Positions 34,253-42,500 are shown, counted from the stretch's first letter. The stretch is 64,000 nucleotides of DNA from Comamonas sp. SCN 65-56 (GCF_001724135.1 NZ_MEDS01000008.1:62001-126000), one strand, 5' to 3'. Notes: a model not told the origin generated them from the letters alone. Made by a program: numbers and translations.

Positions 34253-35811
34253 TTCAACATCCCCTCCAACACCCCCATCCCCCGCGCAATCTGGTCTTCC
34301 AGCGCCCGCAGCTCCGCCAGGATCTCCCCCGGTGCCCGGTGCTGCACTTGCTCATGCACCACTTCCTTGTAGCGGTTGATGCTCAGGTCATAGCCATTGG
34401 CCTCGATGTCGGCCTTGGGCACGCAAAAGCTTTGCGCGGTGCGGGGGCGCTCGCGCTCGCTGCCGTGGCGCTGCGTCCAGCGGGTCAGCACATCGGGCAG
34501 GTTGTTTTTTGCGTGCTCTGCTTCTGATAGCTGCTCGCGGTTGTCCAGTAAGGGCTGGAGGCCTAAAAGACTTGTATCCAGCAGGGGCTGGCGTTTGTCG
34601 TCCAGGCTCCAGCCGTCGGCTTGCATGTCGTAGAACCACACATGGTCGGTGCCGCCGCTCATGGTTTTGGTGAACAGCAAGATGGCCGTGCTCACGCCCG
34701 CGTAGGGCTTGAACACGCCGCCGGGCAGGCTGATGACGGCATCCAACTTCTGCTCTTCCACCAGCTTGCGGCGCAGTTCTTTGTGCGCCTTGCTGGAGCC
34801 AAACAGCACGCCGTCGGGCACGATCACGGCGGCGCGCCCGCCGGTTTTCAGCAGGCGCAGAAACAGGGCCAAAAACAGCAGCTCGGTCTTTTTGGTTTTG
34901 ACGGTTTGCTGCAAATCCTTGGCGGTGTTTTCGTAGTCCAGGCTGCCCGCAAAGGGTGGGTTGGCCAGGATGAGGCTGTAGGCCTCGGCGTCGCCCGCCG
35001 CGCCTTCGGCCAGCGAGTCGCGGTATTCAATGGCGGGGTGCTCTACACCGTGCAGCACCATGTTCATGCTGCCAATGCGCAGCATGGTGTTGTCAAAGTC
35101 ATACCCGTGGAACATGCCGTTGTGGAAGTGCGCGTTTTGCGCGGGCACGCGCAGCATGTCGGGGTAGGTGCGGCGCAGGTATTCGCCGGCGGCCACCAAA
35201 AAACCGCAGGTGCCCGAGGCGGGGTCGCAAATGGTGTCTTGCGGCGTGGGGGCGGTGAGGGCCACCATCAAATCGATGATGTGGCGCGGGGTGCGGAACT
35301 GGCCGTTTTGCCCGGCAGAGGCGATCTTGCCGAGCATGTATTCGTACAGGTCGCCCTTGGTATCGCGGTCGTCCAGCGGGATGGTGTCGAGCAAGTCCAC
35401 CACCCGTTGCAGCAGCGACGGCGTGGGGATGGTGAAGCGGGCATCGCGCATGTGGTGCGCAAAGGCGCTTTCAGCCGCCGGGCCGCCCGAGGCTTGCAGG
35501 CCGCGCAGGAAGGGGAAGACCTGGTTGCTGAGCACGTCGAACATCTCGGCCGGGGCCATGTTCTTGAAGCGCGACCAGCGCATGTTGTCGTGCGGGCGCT
35601 CCAGTGCGTCCATGCCTGCCGGGATGAGGCGCACGGGCTGGGTTTTGAGGCGCAGGGCCTTGTTGTCTTCGCGGGTCTGGTCGCTGTCGAGGGCGCGCAG
35701 AAAGAGCAGGTAGGTGATCTGCTCGATGACTTCGATGGGGTTGGCGATGCCGCCGGACCAGAAGGCGTTCCAGACTTGATCGACTTTGTTGCGCAGGTCA
35801 CCGGTGAGCAT
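34249..35811 (-). CDS. hsdM: Type I restriction-modification DNA methyltransferase subunit
   Basis: The 520-residue N6-adenine methyltransferase subunit. An N-terminal HsdM_N domain (about 5-130; LTGDLRNKVDQVWNAFWSGG) is followed by the catalytic domain with the AdoMet site DPASGTCGFLVAAG (motif I) and the catalytic LANPPFAG (NPPF, motif IV). A start at 35811 was chosen because similarity begins at MLTGDLRNK. The C-terminal region includes a stretch encoded by a REP-like repeat (34525-34562; residues around LLGLQPLLDNREQLSE). Translation is coupled to hsdS. Confidence 0.95.
   Translation of the reverse strand: MLTGDLRNKVDQVWNAFWSGGIANPIEVIEQITYLLFLRALDSDQTREDNKALRLKTQPVRLIPAGMDALERPHDNMRWSRFKNMAPAEMFDVLSNQVFPFLRGLQASGGPAAESAFAHHMRDARFTIPTPSLLQRVVDLLDTIPLDDRDTKGDLYEYMLGKIASAGQNGQFRTPRHIIDLMVALTAPTPQDTICDPASGTCGFLVAAGEYLRRTYPDMLRVPAQNAHFHNGMFHGYDFDNTMLRIGSMNMVLHGVEHPAIEYRDSLAEGAAGDAEAYSLILANPPFAGSLDYENTAKDLQQTVKTKKTELLFLALFLRLLKTGGRAAVIVPDGVLFGSSKAHKELRRKLVEEQKLDAVISLPGGVFKPYAGVSTAILLFTKTMSGGTDHVWFYDMQADGWSLDDKRQPLLDTSLLGLQPLLDNREQLSEAEHAKNNLPDVLTRWTQRHGSERERPRTAQSFCVPKADIEANGYDLSINRYKEVVHEQVQHRAPGEILAELRALEDQIARGMGVLEGMLK
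34525..34562. repeat. REP-like repeat inside hsdM
   Basis: TGATAGCTGCTCGCGGTTGT, then CCAGTAAGGGCTGGAGGC, matches the dispersed repeat of this genome, read as coding sequence on the opposite strand. Confidence 0.6.
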
Positions 35812-35853
35812 GGGGCGATACGAAAGTAGAGAGGGAAAGACCGCACGAGTCTG

Positions 35854-35921
35854 CCACGGCCGCCCCACCTGGCGCCAGCTCTCGATGAAAGCGCTGGACG
35901 CGCTGTTTTTGCGCGGGCGCT
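35854..35921 (+). pseudogene. 68-bp direct repeat, copy 2: displaced 3' remnant of mutL
   Basis: Read on the plus strand it encodes HGRPTWRQLSMKALDALFLR and ends at a TAG stop. It is identical to the mutL end at 27434-27501 except for one base (E to A). It has no start and no upstream coding part, so it is a leftover of island insertion, not a gene. Confidence 0.93.
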
Positions 35922-36057
35922 AGCGGCCGCGTTCGGCGCTTTCACTTCCTGACCCCGTTTTTGCGCAGACCGGTGTTCGCCCGGCATATTCAAAACATGA
36001 TCCCATGTTTTTTTGGCATAATGCTGCGTCGCATCATTTTTCCTGAAGGTGTTTTAC

Positions 36058-37404
36058 ATGGGTGCCCGTCTTTCCGCTGGTCAGTTTCTCGACCGTGTCG
36101 CTCAACGCAATGCTGGTCAGGTCGAATTCCTGCAGGCGGTCACCGAGGTCATGGAAACCCTCTGGCCCTACCTCGAAGCCAACCCGCGCTACACCGATCA
36201 GGCGCTGCTCGAACGCCTCGTGGAGCCCGAGCGGGTGGTGATGTTTCGCGTAAGCTGGACGGACGACAAGGGCGCCGTGCATGTCAACCGCGGCTACCGC
36301 ATCCAGCACAGCATGGCAATCGGCCCCTACAAGGGCGGCCTGCGACTGCACCCCTCGGTCAATCTTTCCATCCTCAAGTTCCTGGCGTTCGAACAGACCT
36401 TCAAGAACGCGCTGACCACGCTGCCTATGGGCGGCGCCAAGGGCGGCTCGGACTTCGACCCCAAGGGCAAAAGCCCGGCGGAAGTCATGCGCTTTTGCCA
36501 GGCCTTCGCCAGCGAGTTGTTCCGCCATGTGGGCGCCGATACCGACGTGCCGGCGGGCGACATCGGTGTGGGCGGGCGCGAGGTCGGCTTCATCGCCGGC
36601 ATGATCAAGAAACTCAGCAACCGCGCCGACTGCGTGCTGACCGGCAAGGGCATGAGCTTTGGCGGCTCGCTCCTGCGCCCCGAAGCCACCGGCTACGGCC
36701 TGGTGTATTTCGTCGATGAAATGCTCAAGGCCCAGGGCAAGAGCCTGGACGGGCTGCGCGTGTCGGTCTCGGGCGCCGGCAACGTCGCGCAATACGCGAT
36801 CGAAAAGGCGCTGCAACAGGGCGCCAAGGTCATCACCTGCTCGGACTCGAGCGGCACGGTGATCGACGAGGAAGGCTTCACGCCTGAGAAGCTCGCCATC
36901 CTCATGCAGGTCAAAAACGAGCAGTACGGCCGCGTGGGCGACTACGCCAGCCGCGTCGGCGCCAAGTTCCAGGCTGGCGTGCGCCCCTGGCATGTGCCGG
37001 TGGACGTGGCCCTACCGTGCGCGACGCAGAACGAACTCGACGAGAACGATGCCCGCACGCTGATCAAGAACGGCGTGCAGTGCGTGGCCGAAGGCGCCAA
37101 CATGCCCTCGACCAACGAGGCCGCCAAGGCCTTCGAGGCCGCCGGCGTGCTCTACGCGCCAGGCAAGGCCAGCAACGCCGGCGGCGTCGCCACCTCGGGC
37201 CTGGAAATGAGCCAGAACGCGGTGCGCCTGGTCTGGACGCGCGACGAGGTGGACGTGCGCCTGCTGTCCATCATGCAAAGCATCCACAGCGCCTGCATCC
37301 AGCACGGCCGCCGCCCCGACGGCAAGATGAGCTACATCACCGGCGCCAACGTGGCCGGGTTCGTGAAGGTGGCAGACGCGATGCTGTCGCAAGGCGTGAT
37401 CTGA
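36058..37404 (+). CDS. gdhA: Glutamate dehydrogenase, NADP-specific type
   Basis: A 448-residue enzyme for reductive amination of 2-oxoglutarate to glutamate, with the length of hexameric NADP-dependent GDHs (E. coli GdhA has 447). Substrate-site motifs are visible: HSMAIGPYKGGLRLHPSVNL, TLPMGGAKGGSDFDPKGKS and VPAGDIGVGGREVGF. The dinucleotide fold carries VSGAGNVAQYAIEK with SDSSG, and the C-terminal segment has KASNAGGVATSGLEMSQNA. The ATG at 36058 follows GAAGGTG; GTG at 36049 is in frame but overlaps that site. A strong terminator follows at 37501. Confidence 0.95.
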   Translation: MGARLSAGQFLDRVAQRNAGQVEFLQAVTEVMETLWPYLEANPRYTDQALLERLVEPERVVMFRVSWTDDKGAVHVNRGYRIQHSMAIGPYKGGLRLHPSVNLSILKFLAFEQTFKNALTTLPMGGAKGGSDFDPKGKSPAEVMRFCQAFASELFRHVGADTDVPAGDIGVGGREVGFIAGMIKKLSNRADCVLTGKGMSFGGSLLRPEATGYGLVYFVDEMLKAQGKSLDGLRVSVSGAGNVAQYAIEKALQQGAKVITCSDSSGTVIDEEGFTPEKLAILMQVKNEQYGRVGDYASRVGAKFQAGVRPWHVPVDVALPCATQNELDENDARTLIKNGVQCVAEGANMPSTNEAAKAFEAAGVLYAPGKASNAGGVATSGLEMSQNAVRLVWTRDEVDVRLLSIMQSIHSACIQHGRRPDGKMSYITGANVAGFVKVADAMLSQGVI

Positions 37405-37411
37405 ACTTCTT

Positions 37412-37451
37412 CCTCCCCCGCCGGGGGAGGATCGAGGTGGGGGCCAGCGGC
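37412..37451. repeat. C/G-rich hairpin with GGTGGGGGCCAGCGGC tail
   Basis: CCTCCCCC (37412-37419) pairs with GGGGGAGG (37423-37430). The tail up to 37451 matches that following the middle hairpin at 11552-11572, so both belong to one repeat family. Confidence 0.7.
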
Positions 37452-37500
37452 TCCCGCACATGTGTTCATCGGTTCGTGCCCTCGGGCACGCCAACCGCAT

Positions 37501-37532
37501 AGAGGCAACCTCAACCGGGTTGCCTCTTTTTT
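37501..37532 (+). terminator. Intrinsic terminator after gdhA
   Basis: AGAGGCAACC (37501-37510) pairs perfectly with GGTTGCCTCT (37518-37527), followed by a run of six T. A further palindrome GGCGCTAGCGCC stands at 37558-37569. Confidence 0.85.
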
Positions 37533-37696
37533 CATAGCTTTTTACGCATACTGAATGGGCGCTAGCGCCGGATTTCATTCAATATCGATCTGATGCGCTC
37601 CGCATCAAGGCTCATCCCCATGCCTTCAACGCCCACGGCTCATGGGCACATGGTTATAGTGAGGCGATACCCGCAAATACCTTGACGGAGCTTGTC

Positions 37697-37987
37697 ATGA
37701 CCGCTGCTGCCGTTCGCCCCGTGGCGATCAAGATCGACGAGGACACCCGGGCCCGCATCAAGCGCCTGGCCGACGCTCGGCATCGCACGCCTCACGGGCT
37801 GATGCGCGAGGCGATCACCCAGTACGTTGAGCGCGAAGAAAAACGCGAGGCCTTTCGCCAGGACACGCTCAGGGCCTGGGAAGAGTACCGCAGCACCGGA
37901 CTACACGCGAGCGATGAAGAAGTGCAGACCTGGCTTTCGAACTGGGGCACGGATCACGAGTTACCTGCGCCCACATGCCATAAGTAA
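37697..37987 (+). CDS. Ribbon-helix-helix antitoxin (CopG/ParD-like)
   Basis: A 96-residue protein with an N-terminal ribbon-helix-helix pattern (about residues 6-50; VAIKIDEDTRARIKRLADAR, HRTPHGLMREAITQYVEREE) and an acidic C-terminal tail, as in antitoxins that bind RelE/ParE toxins and their own promoter. The start at 37697 is preceded by GACGGAG with 6-bp spacing. The next frame, a ParE-like toxin, begins inside the last codons of this gene, as in a normal toxin-antitoxin operon, but is interrupted. The antitoxin itself looks intact. Confidence 0.8.
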   Translation: MTAAAVRPVAIKIDEDTRARIKRLADARHRTPHGLMREAITQYVEREEKREAFRQDTLRAWEEYRSTGLHASDEEVQTWLSNWGTDHELPAPTCHK

Positions 37988-38265
37988 GGTTCGCACCATC
38001 CGCCATCCGTGACTTGGAGCGCCTGCGCGAATTCCTGCAACCGAAAAGCCCCATCGCAGCCAAGCGTGCAGGCGAGGTGATCGTCAAGGCCGTGCAGGTG
38101 CTGGGCTTGCAGCCCGGGATCGGTCGCCCCATCGAGGGCATGCCCGACGAGTTCCGAGAGTGGATCATCGACTTCGGCGCCAGCGGCTACGTGGCCCGCT
38201 ACCGCATAGCCCCAGATACTGTCACGATCCTGGCAGTGCGGCACCAGAAAGAGGTGGGCTATTGA
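37975..38265 (+). pseudogene. RelE/ParE family toxin interrupted by stop at codon 3
   Basis: From the ATG at 37975 the frame reads M-P-stop-V-R-F-A-P-S-A-I-R-D-L-E-R and then a complete RelE/ParE-like body (LREFLQPKSPIAAKRAGEVI, IGRPIEGMPDEFREWIIDFG, SGYVARYRIAPDTVTILAVR) ending HQKEVGY. Relatives as I remember them begin MPQV with FAP-AIRDL following, so TAA at codon 3 (37981-37983) is explained by one C-to-T change in CAA. No ATG or GTG follows before the conserved helix; only TTG at 38014 remains, which would lose the first beta strand. It overlaps the antitoxin by 13 bp. Probably inactive. Confidence 0.75.
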
Positions 38266-38307
38266 TGGAGGCACGCGAGCACGTGCCGGGGCTTTTTCTT
38301 GGGCGGC

Positions 38308-38946
38308 TCAAGACAAGCGAATGACCTGATTCCAAGGCAGCTCAGCGATCAGTTCGTAGTTCGCCACCACCCAAACACGCCCTGCCTCACCCGCGCGCCG
38401 TGCCTGCTCCCCCAGCGCCTCGCGCAGATAGCGGATCGACGCGTGGTCCAGCGCCGCCTCGGGCTCATCGATCAGCGTGAGTGGCGCGCCGCTGGCGAGT
38501 GCTGCGGCCAGCAACACCTTGCGCTTGCTGCCGGTCGAAAGCCGAAACATTTCCTTGTGCAGATGCTCTTGCAGCGCCAGGCCCTGCACGTGCCGCTGCC
38601 AGTCGTCCGCGCGCCACGCGGGGTAGCGCGCGGCGAGCTCGCCCACCCATTGCTCGGGCGAGATCTCCGGCCAAGGCGCACGCGGATCGCGCCAGAAAAC
38701 GCCTTCGGGTGAACGCTCACGCCAGGCGGCGACATCTACCCCATCCCAACGCACCGTACCCACCGCAGGCGCCACCTCACCAGCCAGCACGCGCAGCAAC
38801 GACCCCGCCACCGCACCCTCTTCATCCAGGAGCAAGGACAGGCCCGCGCCAAAACTCGCGCTCCATCCCGCCAACCGCGCCCCGCCTTCCTCACCCAGCG
38901 TCACGCCTCTTGCAATCAGGCAAGCCTGTGACCATTTCTCGCTCAT
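38308..38946 (-). CDS. ABC transporter ATPase-like protein with degenerate Walker A
   Basis: A 212-residue solitary ABC ATPase-like protein. The signature region is good: LSTGSKRKVLLAAALASG, then LTLIDEPEAALDHAS (Walker B and D-loop). The Walker A region reads LLLDEEGAVAGSLLRVLAGE, so the lysine and following Thr/Ser of GxGK(S/T) are replaced by A and G. The 3' switch histidine position (WVVANYELIA) also lacks histidine. ATP hydrolysis is therefore doubtful. No permease gene is adjacent in the same direction. The start at 38946 was preferred over 38973, which would add nine residues. It is divergent from the ABC exporter. Confidence 0.75.
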   Translation of the reverse strand: MSEKWSQACLIARGVTLGEEGGARLAGWSASFGAGLSLLLDEEGAVAGSLLRVLAGEVAPAVGTVRWDGVDVAAWRERSPEGVFWRDPRAPWPEISPEQWVGELAARYPAWRADDWQRHVQGLALQEHLHKEMFRLSTGSKRKVLLAAALASGAPLTLIDEPEAALDHASIRYLREALGEQARRAGEAGRVWVVANYELIAELPWNQVIRLS

Positions 38947-38993
38947 GCTCCGTACTCCAACGTTCACACCCACGTGTTTTTACACTGTGCGCC

Positions 38994-40790
38994 ATGCCTG
39001 ATTCGATCCCCCCGGCAGGTGCGGCCCACCGTCCTGCCCCGCGCGCGTTGGGCGCCTTGCTGCCCTTCCTGCGCCCCTACCGCTGGCCGATCGCGCTGGC
39101 GCTGGTCTTCCTGCTGCTGGCGGCGGCGGCGACGCTGGCGTTTCCGCTGGCGCTCAAGGTCGTGATCGACCGCGGCCTGCCCTATGCCGCGCAGGGCTCG
39201 ATGCTGCGGGCGCATTTCATTTTCCTGTTCATCGTGGCCGTCGCGGTCGGCGTGTTCTCGGCGGCGCGCTATTACATGATGAGCTGGCTGGGCGAGCGCG
39301 TGACGACTGATTTGCGCAGCGCCGTCTACGCGCACGTGCTGCGCCAGAGCCCGGCGTTTTTCGAGACCACGCAGACCGGCGAGGTGCTTTCGCGCCTGAC
39401 AGCCGACGCAACGCTGGTGCAGACCGTCATCGGCTCGTCGTTCTCGATGGGGCTGCGCAATGCGGTGCTGGGGCTGGGCGCGCTCGCCATGCTGGTCTGG
39501 ACCAATCCCTACGTGATGTCGGTGGCGCTGGCCGCCGTGCTCGTCGTGGTGCTGCCCGCGATGTGGATCGGGCGCAGTGTGCGGCGCCTCTCGCGCGCCA
39601 GCCAGGACCGCGTGGCCGATGCCAGCGCCATCGCCGCCGAGGTGCTGAACGCCATCCCCGTGGTGCAGGGCTACACCGCCGAGCAGCGCGAGGCCGCGCG
39701 CTTCGCCGATGCCAACGAATCGGCCTTCCAGACCGCCATCCGCCGAAGCAGCGTGCGCGCGCTGCTCGTGGCCTTCATCATCATCGCCAACGCCGCACTG
39801 CTGCTGTGGGGGCTGTACCGCGGCAGCCAGGCCGTCGCCGCCGGGCAGATGAGCGCGGGCAGCCTCGGGCAGACCATCGTCTATGCGCTCTTCCTGGCCA
39901 GCGCCGTGGCCGTGCTCGGCGAGGTCTATGGCGATCTGCTGCGCGCCGCCGGTGCGACGGAGCGGCTGATGGAGCTGCTGGCGATCGCGCCCACCGTCGC
40001 GCCCCCGCCCGAGCCGCAACGGCGCGCCTTGCCAGCGGACGGCGCGCTGGACGTGGCGTTTGAAGCCGTGCGCTTTCACTATCCCTCGCGCCCGGAGCAT
40101 CCGGCACTTCATGACTTCACGCTGCATCTGCATCCGGGCGAGACGGTGGCGCTGGTGGGCACCAGCGGCGCGGGAAAATCCACGGTGTTTCAGTTGCTGC
40201 AACGCTTCTACGACGTCGAGGGCGGCCGCATCCGGGTCGGCGGCGAGGACCTGCGCGCGCTCGATCCGCAGGCGCTGCGCCAGCGCATCGCCACCGTGCC
40301 GCAAGAGGCGGTGATCTTTTCCAGCAGCGCGCTGGACAACATCCGCTACGCCCGCCCCGAAGCCACGCGCGAAGACGTCATCGCCGCCGCCCGCGCGGCA
40401 TTTGCCGACGACTTCATCACCGCGCTGCCCCAGGGCTACGACACCTTCCTGGGCGAGCGCGGCGTGCGCCTGTCAGGCGGGCAGCGCCAGCGCATCGCGA
40501 TTGCCCGCGCGCTGCTCAAGGACGCACCCATCCTGCTGCTCGATGAAGCCACCAGCGCGCTGGACGCGCACAGCGAACGCGTGGTGCAGCAGGCGCTGGA
40601 TGCGGCGCTGCACCAACGTACCGGGCACCGCATCACGCTGGTGATCGCGCACCGCCTGGCGACGGTGCAGCATGCCGACCGCATCGTCGTGCTCGACCAT
40701 GGTCGCGTGATCGAGCAGGGCACCCACGGCGAGCTGATCGCGATGGATGGCGCCTACGCGCGGCTGGCGGCGCTGCAGTTCACCGCTTGA
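38994..40790 (+). CDS. ABC exporter, fused permease-ATPase half-transporter (MsbA-like)
   Basis: A 598-residue half-transporter: six transmembrane helices (about 25-320; [40 protein letters not shown]) and an ATPase domain (about 350-590). The ATPase domain has Walker [11 protein letters not shown]-loop [10 protein letters not shown], signature LSGGQRQR, Walker [13 protein letters not shown] and H-loop IAHRLATV. It resembles MsbA and other lipid or multidrug exporters of type IV; the substrate is not deducible. The ATG at 38994 starts the family similarity; the upstream open frame is antisense to the neighbouring gene. Confidence 0.93.
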   Translation: MPDSIPPAGAAHRPAPRALGALLPFLRPYRWPIALALVFLLLAAAATLAFPLALKVVIDRGLPYAAQGSMLRAHFIFLFIVAVAVGVFSAARYYMMSWLGERVTTDLRSAVYAHVLRQSPAFFETTQTGEVLSRLTADATLVQTVIGSSFSMGLRNAVLGLGALAMLVWTNPYVMSVALAAVLVVVLPAMWIGRSVRRLSRASQDRVADASAIAAEVLNAIPVVQGYTAEQREAARFADANESAFQTAIRRSSVRALLVAFIIIANAALLLWGLYRGSQAVAAGQMSAGSLGQTIVYALFLASAVAVLGEVYGDLLRAAGATERLMELLAIAPTVAPPPEPQRRALPADGALDVAFEAVRFHYPSRPEHPALHDFTLHLHPGETVALVGTSGAGKSTVFQLLQRFYDVEGGRIRVGGEDLRALDPQALRQRIATVPQEAVIFSSSALDNIRYARPEATREDVIAAARAAFADDFITALPQGYDTFLGERGVRLSGGQRQRIAIARALLKDAPILLLDEATSALDAHSERVVQQALDAALHQRTGHRITLVIAHRLATVQHADRIVVLDHGRVIEQGTHGELIAMDGAYARLAALQFTA

Positions 40791-40804
40791 ACCATCCACG
40801 AGAC

Positions 40805-40821
40805 GCGGGGAAACGCCCCGC
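40805..40821. terminator. Hairpin between convergent exporter and GH64-like genes
   Basis: GCGGGG (40805-40810) pairs with CCCCGC (40816-40821), with a 5-nt loop and no long T-run. Possible bidirectional terminator. Confidence 0.4.
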
Positions 40822-40822
40822 A

Positions 40823-42373
40823 TTACGCAAACTGGCCCAGGATGATCGTCACCCCCGTCGTGCCCTGGGCGTGCACCGAAGGATCCTGGTCACCCACGTC
40901 GTCATAGGCAAAGCCGTAGGCCATACCGTTGGCGCTCCAGGCGTGGAATTTCTGCACCCAGACGTTGAAGGGCAGCGTGGTCGACGTGAAATTCTGGCTC
41001 AACGGCGGCTGGTAATTGCTGCCCGTACCGCTGTCGTCGATGTCGATCGCCGCCGTGCTGCTCGAGATCACGCCGCGATTGAACCCCGCCAGAATCGCCT
41101 TGCCGGTATTCTTGAGGTCTCCCAGCAGATTGCCAACCTGCGGCACGCCAACGCCAGTCATGGTGCCGTTGCAATCAAGCACGTTGTAGGTGGTGAGATC
41201 GTTGAACGAAAACTGCACGCCGCCCGTCATCTTCTCGTCGTTGTAGAAATTGAGCGTCTTGCCGTCGCTCGCCGTCTGGCCGTAGTAGGTCTGTTGCAGC
41301 GCATTGCTCGGGCAGGTCACCTGCAGCCAGGTGGTTTTCCAGGCGTTGAGCGCCTGTGCAATCACCCCGTCCAGATAGGTGCTGGTCGTCGCGCCGGACG
41401 TGCTCGACGGTGCCAGGGCGCGCAGGATGCCCTGCGTGTTGGCCACCGGCGGATAGGTGCCCGCGGCAACCCCGGTGCCGGGAACCGGCAGCGTGGAGCC
41501 GAACAGCGGATTGCCGATCGCCGCCAAGTCGGCCAGGATGGCGGAGCGCGCCTGTGTGTACACGCCCTGAATGCCGCCGTCGACGGTCGCGCCACTCGCC
41601 TGGATCGAAATCGGGAAACCGTATTGATCGACCTGCGTGGTATTGAGAAACAGCTCTCCCGTTGCGCTCCACGAGAACTCCAGCCAGTCGTACAGGCAGT
41701 AGCAGCCCGGCCCGCCGGCGGTCACGACCGGGGTGGTATAGCCATCGACCGTGCCCGTGCCGCTTGGATCGGCCCCCACCCGGGGCGTGAACGGAATTTG
41801 CGGCGTGCCCACCGAGATCCAGATGCGCCCGCTGAATGCCGCGGGGCCAGTGCCAAAACCCGGAATGGTGGTGGTGTTGAAGCTCGCCAGATCGGCCACC
41901 AGGGTCGGACAGGAGCGATCGAGCGCAATGCTGTAATCGGCCCAGATGCTCGGGTAGTTGGTGTCGTAGGTATTGCCCGAAAGACCGGTCACCGCCTTGG
42001 TACTGTCGGTCACGGTGTTGTCGCCCGTCAGCATTTGCACGGGCTGCATTGTCTGCCCGTCGTAGCGGTAAAAGACCTGTCCCGGCACCTTGACCAGCCC
42101 GGTGATGTAGGCGCGGATCGGCACATCGGCAGGAATGCCGGTGGCCGCGACGCTGGCATCGATGGTCAGTGGAATCGTTGCCACCGGAGTCTTGCACGCC
42201 GAGGCCGGCGGCGTACTGCCCAGGTCACCCGGCGGCGTCGTGCCGTCTCCTCCCCAGTAGCCGACGTCCGACGAGTGGGAAGTGCCGCCGCCGCAGGCAG
42301 TCAGCACGCCACCCGCTCCAAGCAGACCCATGCCTTTGAGCAGTTTGCGCCGCTCCAGCTCAAAACTGTCCAT
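40823..42373 (-). CDS. GH64/thaumatin-like beta-1,3-glucanase-type lipoprotein, Tat-exported
   Basis: A 516-residue protein. The N-terminus has a twin-arginine motif (RRKLLKG) and hydrophobic core ending in the lipobox LTAC-G, so it should be exported folded and lipid-anchored. The body resembles GH64 and thaumatin-like glucanases: PIRAYITGLVKVPGQVFYRY, FSGRIWISVGTPQIPF, LYDWLEFSWSATGELFLNTT followed by QVDQYGFPISI, and the C-terminal ANGMAYGFAYDDVGDQDPS. GH64 enzymes cleave beta-1,3-glucan, so degradation of fungal or algal glucan is inferred. The ATG at 42373 follows AAGGAG with 6-bp spacing. Family call from memory of motifs, not a search. Confidence 0.75.
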   Translation of the reverse strand: MDSFELERRKLLKGMGLLGAGGVLTACGGGTSHSSDVGYWGGDGTTPPGDLGSTPPASACKTPVATIPLTIDASVAATGIPADVPIRAYITGLVKVPGQVFYRYDGQTMQPVQMLTGDNTVTDSTKAVTGLSGNTYDTNYPSIWADYSIALDRSCPTLVADLASFNTTTIPGFGTGPAAFSGRIWISVGTPQIPFTPRVGADPSGTGTVDGYTTPVVTAGGPGCYCLYDWLEFSWSATGELFLNTTQVDQYGFPISIQASGATVDGGIQGVYTQARSAILADLAAIGNPLFGSTLPVPGTGVAAGTYPPVANTQGILRALAPSSTSGATTSTYLDGVIAQALNAWKTTWLQVTCPSNALQQTYYGQTASDGKTLNFYNDEKMTGGVQFSFNDLTTYNVLDCNGTMTGVGVPQVGNLLGDLKNTGKAILAGFNRGVISSSTAAIDIDDSGTGSNYQPPLSQNFTSTTLPFNVWVQKFHAWSANGMAYGFAYDDVGDQDPSVHAQGTTGVTIILGQFA

Positions 42374-42484
42374 GTTCATCTCCTTTGAGAGGGTTGTTGG
42401 TCTTCGGAAAAATCGCAAGCGGATTCAGTCTACGGTAATCATTGGCGCCCTTTGCCGAAAAAATGGGCCGGTGACACCCGGTTG

Positions 42485-42500
42485 TTTGACAGGTGTCAAA
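42485..42500. promoter_or_regulatory. Palindrome upstream of the GH64-like gene
   Basis: TTTGACA-GG-TGTCAAA has perfect 7-bp arms, about 115 bp upstream of the start codon. A related half-site (GGTGACACC) lies close by. Likely an operator; it also presents a TTGACA box on both strands. Confidence 0.4.

Larger units (their letters stand above)
27502..35853. mobile_element. Restriction-modification and toxin-antitoxin island inserted at mutL 3' end
   Basis: The 8.35-kb segment holds hsdM, hsdS, hipB, hipA and hsdR on the minus strand and nothing else. It is bounded by the 68-bp direct repeat, so one repeat plus the insert forms an exact 8,420-bp unit. There is no integrase, transposase or plasmid gene in it, so it either moved by homologous recombination at the mutL end or used an enzyme encoded elsewhere. 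Inference from the repeats and the accessory gene content. Confidence 0.75.

Noticed and set aside
35989-36022. gdhA promoter built from TTCAAA and CATAAT
   Set aside because: The spacer would be 22 bp, too long for a standard sigma-70 promoter; only the -10-like CATAAT is plausible.
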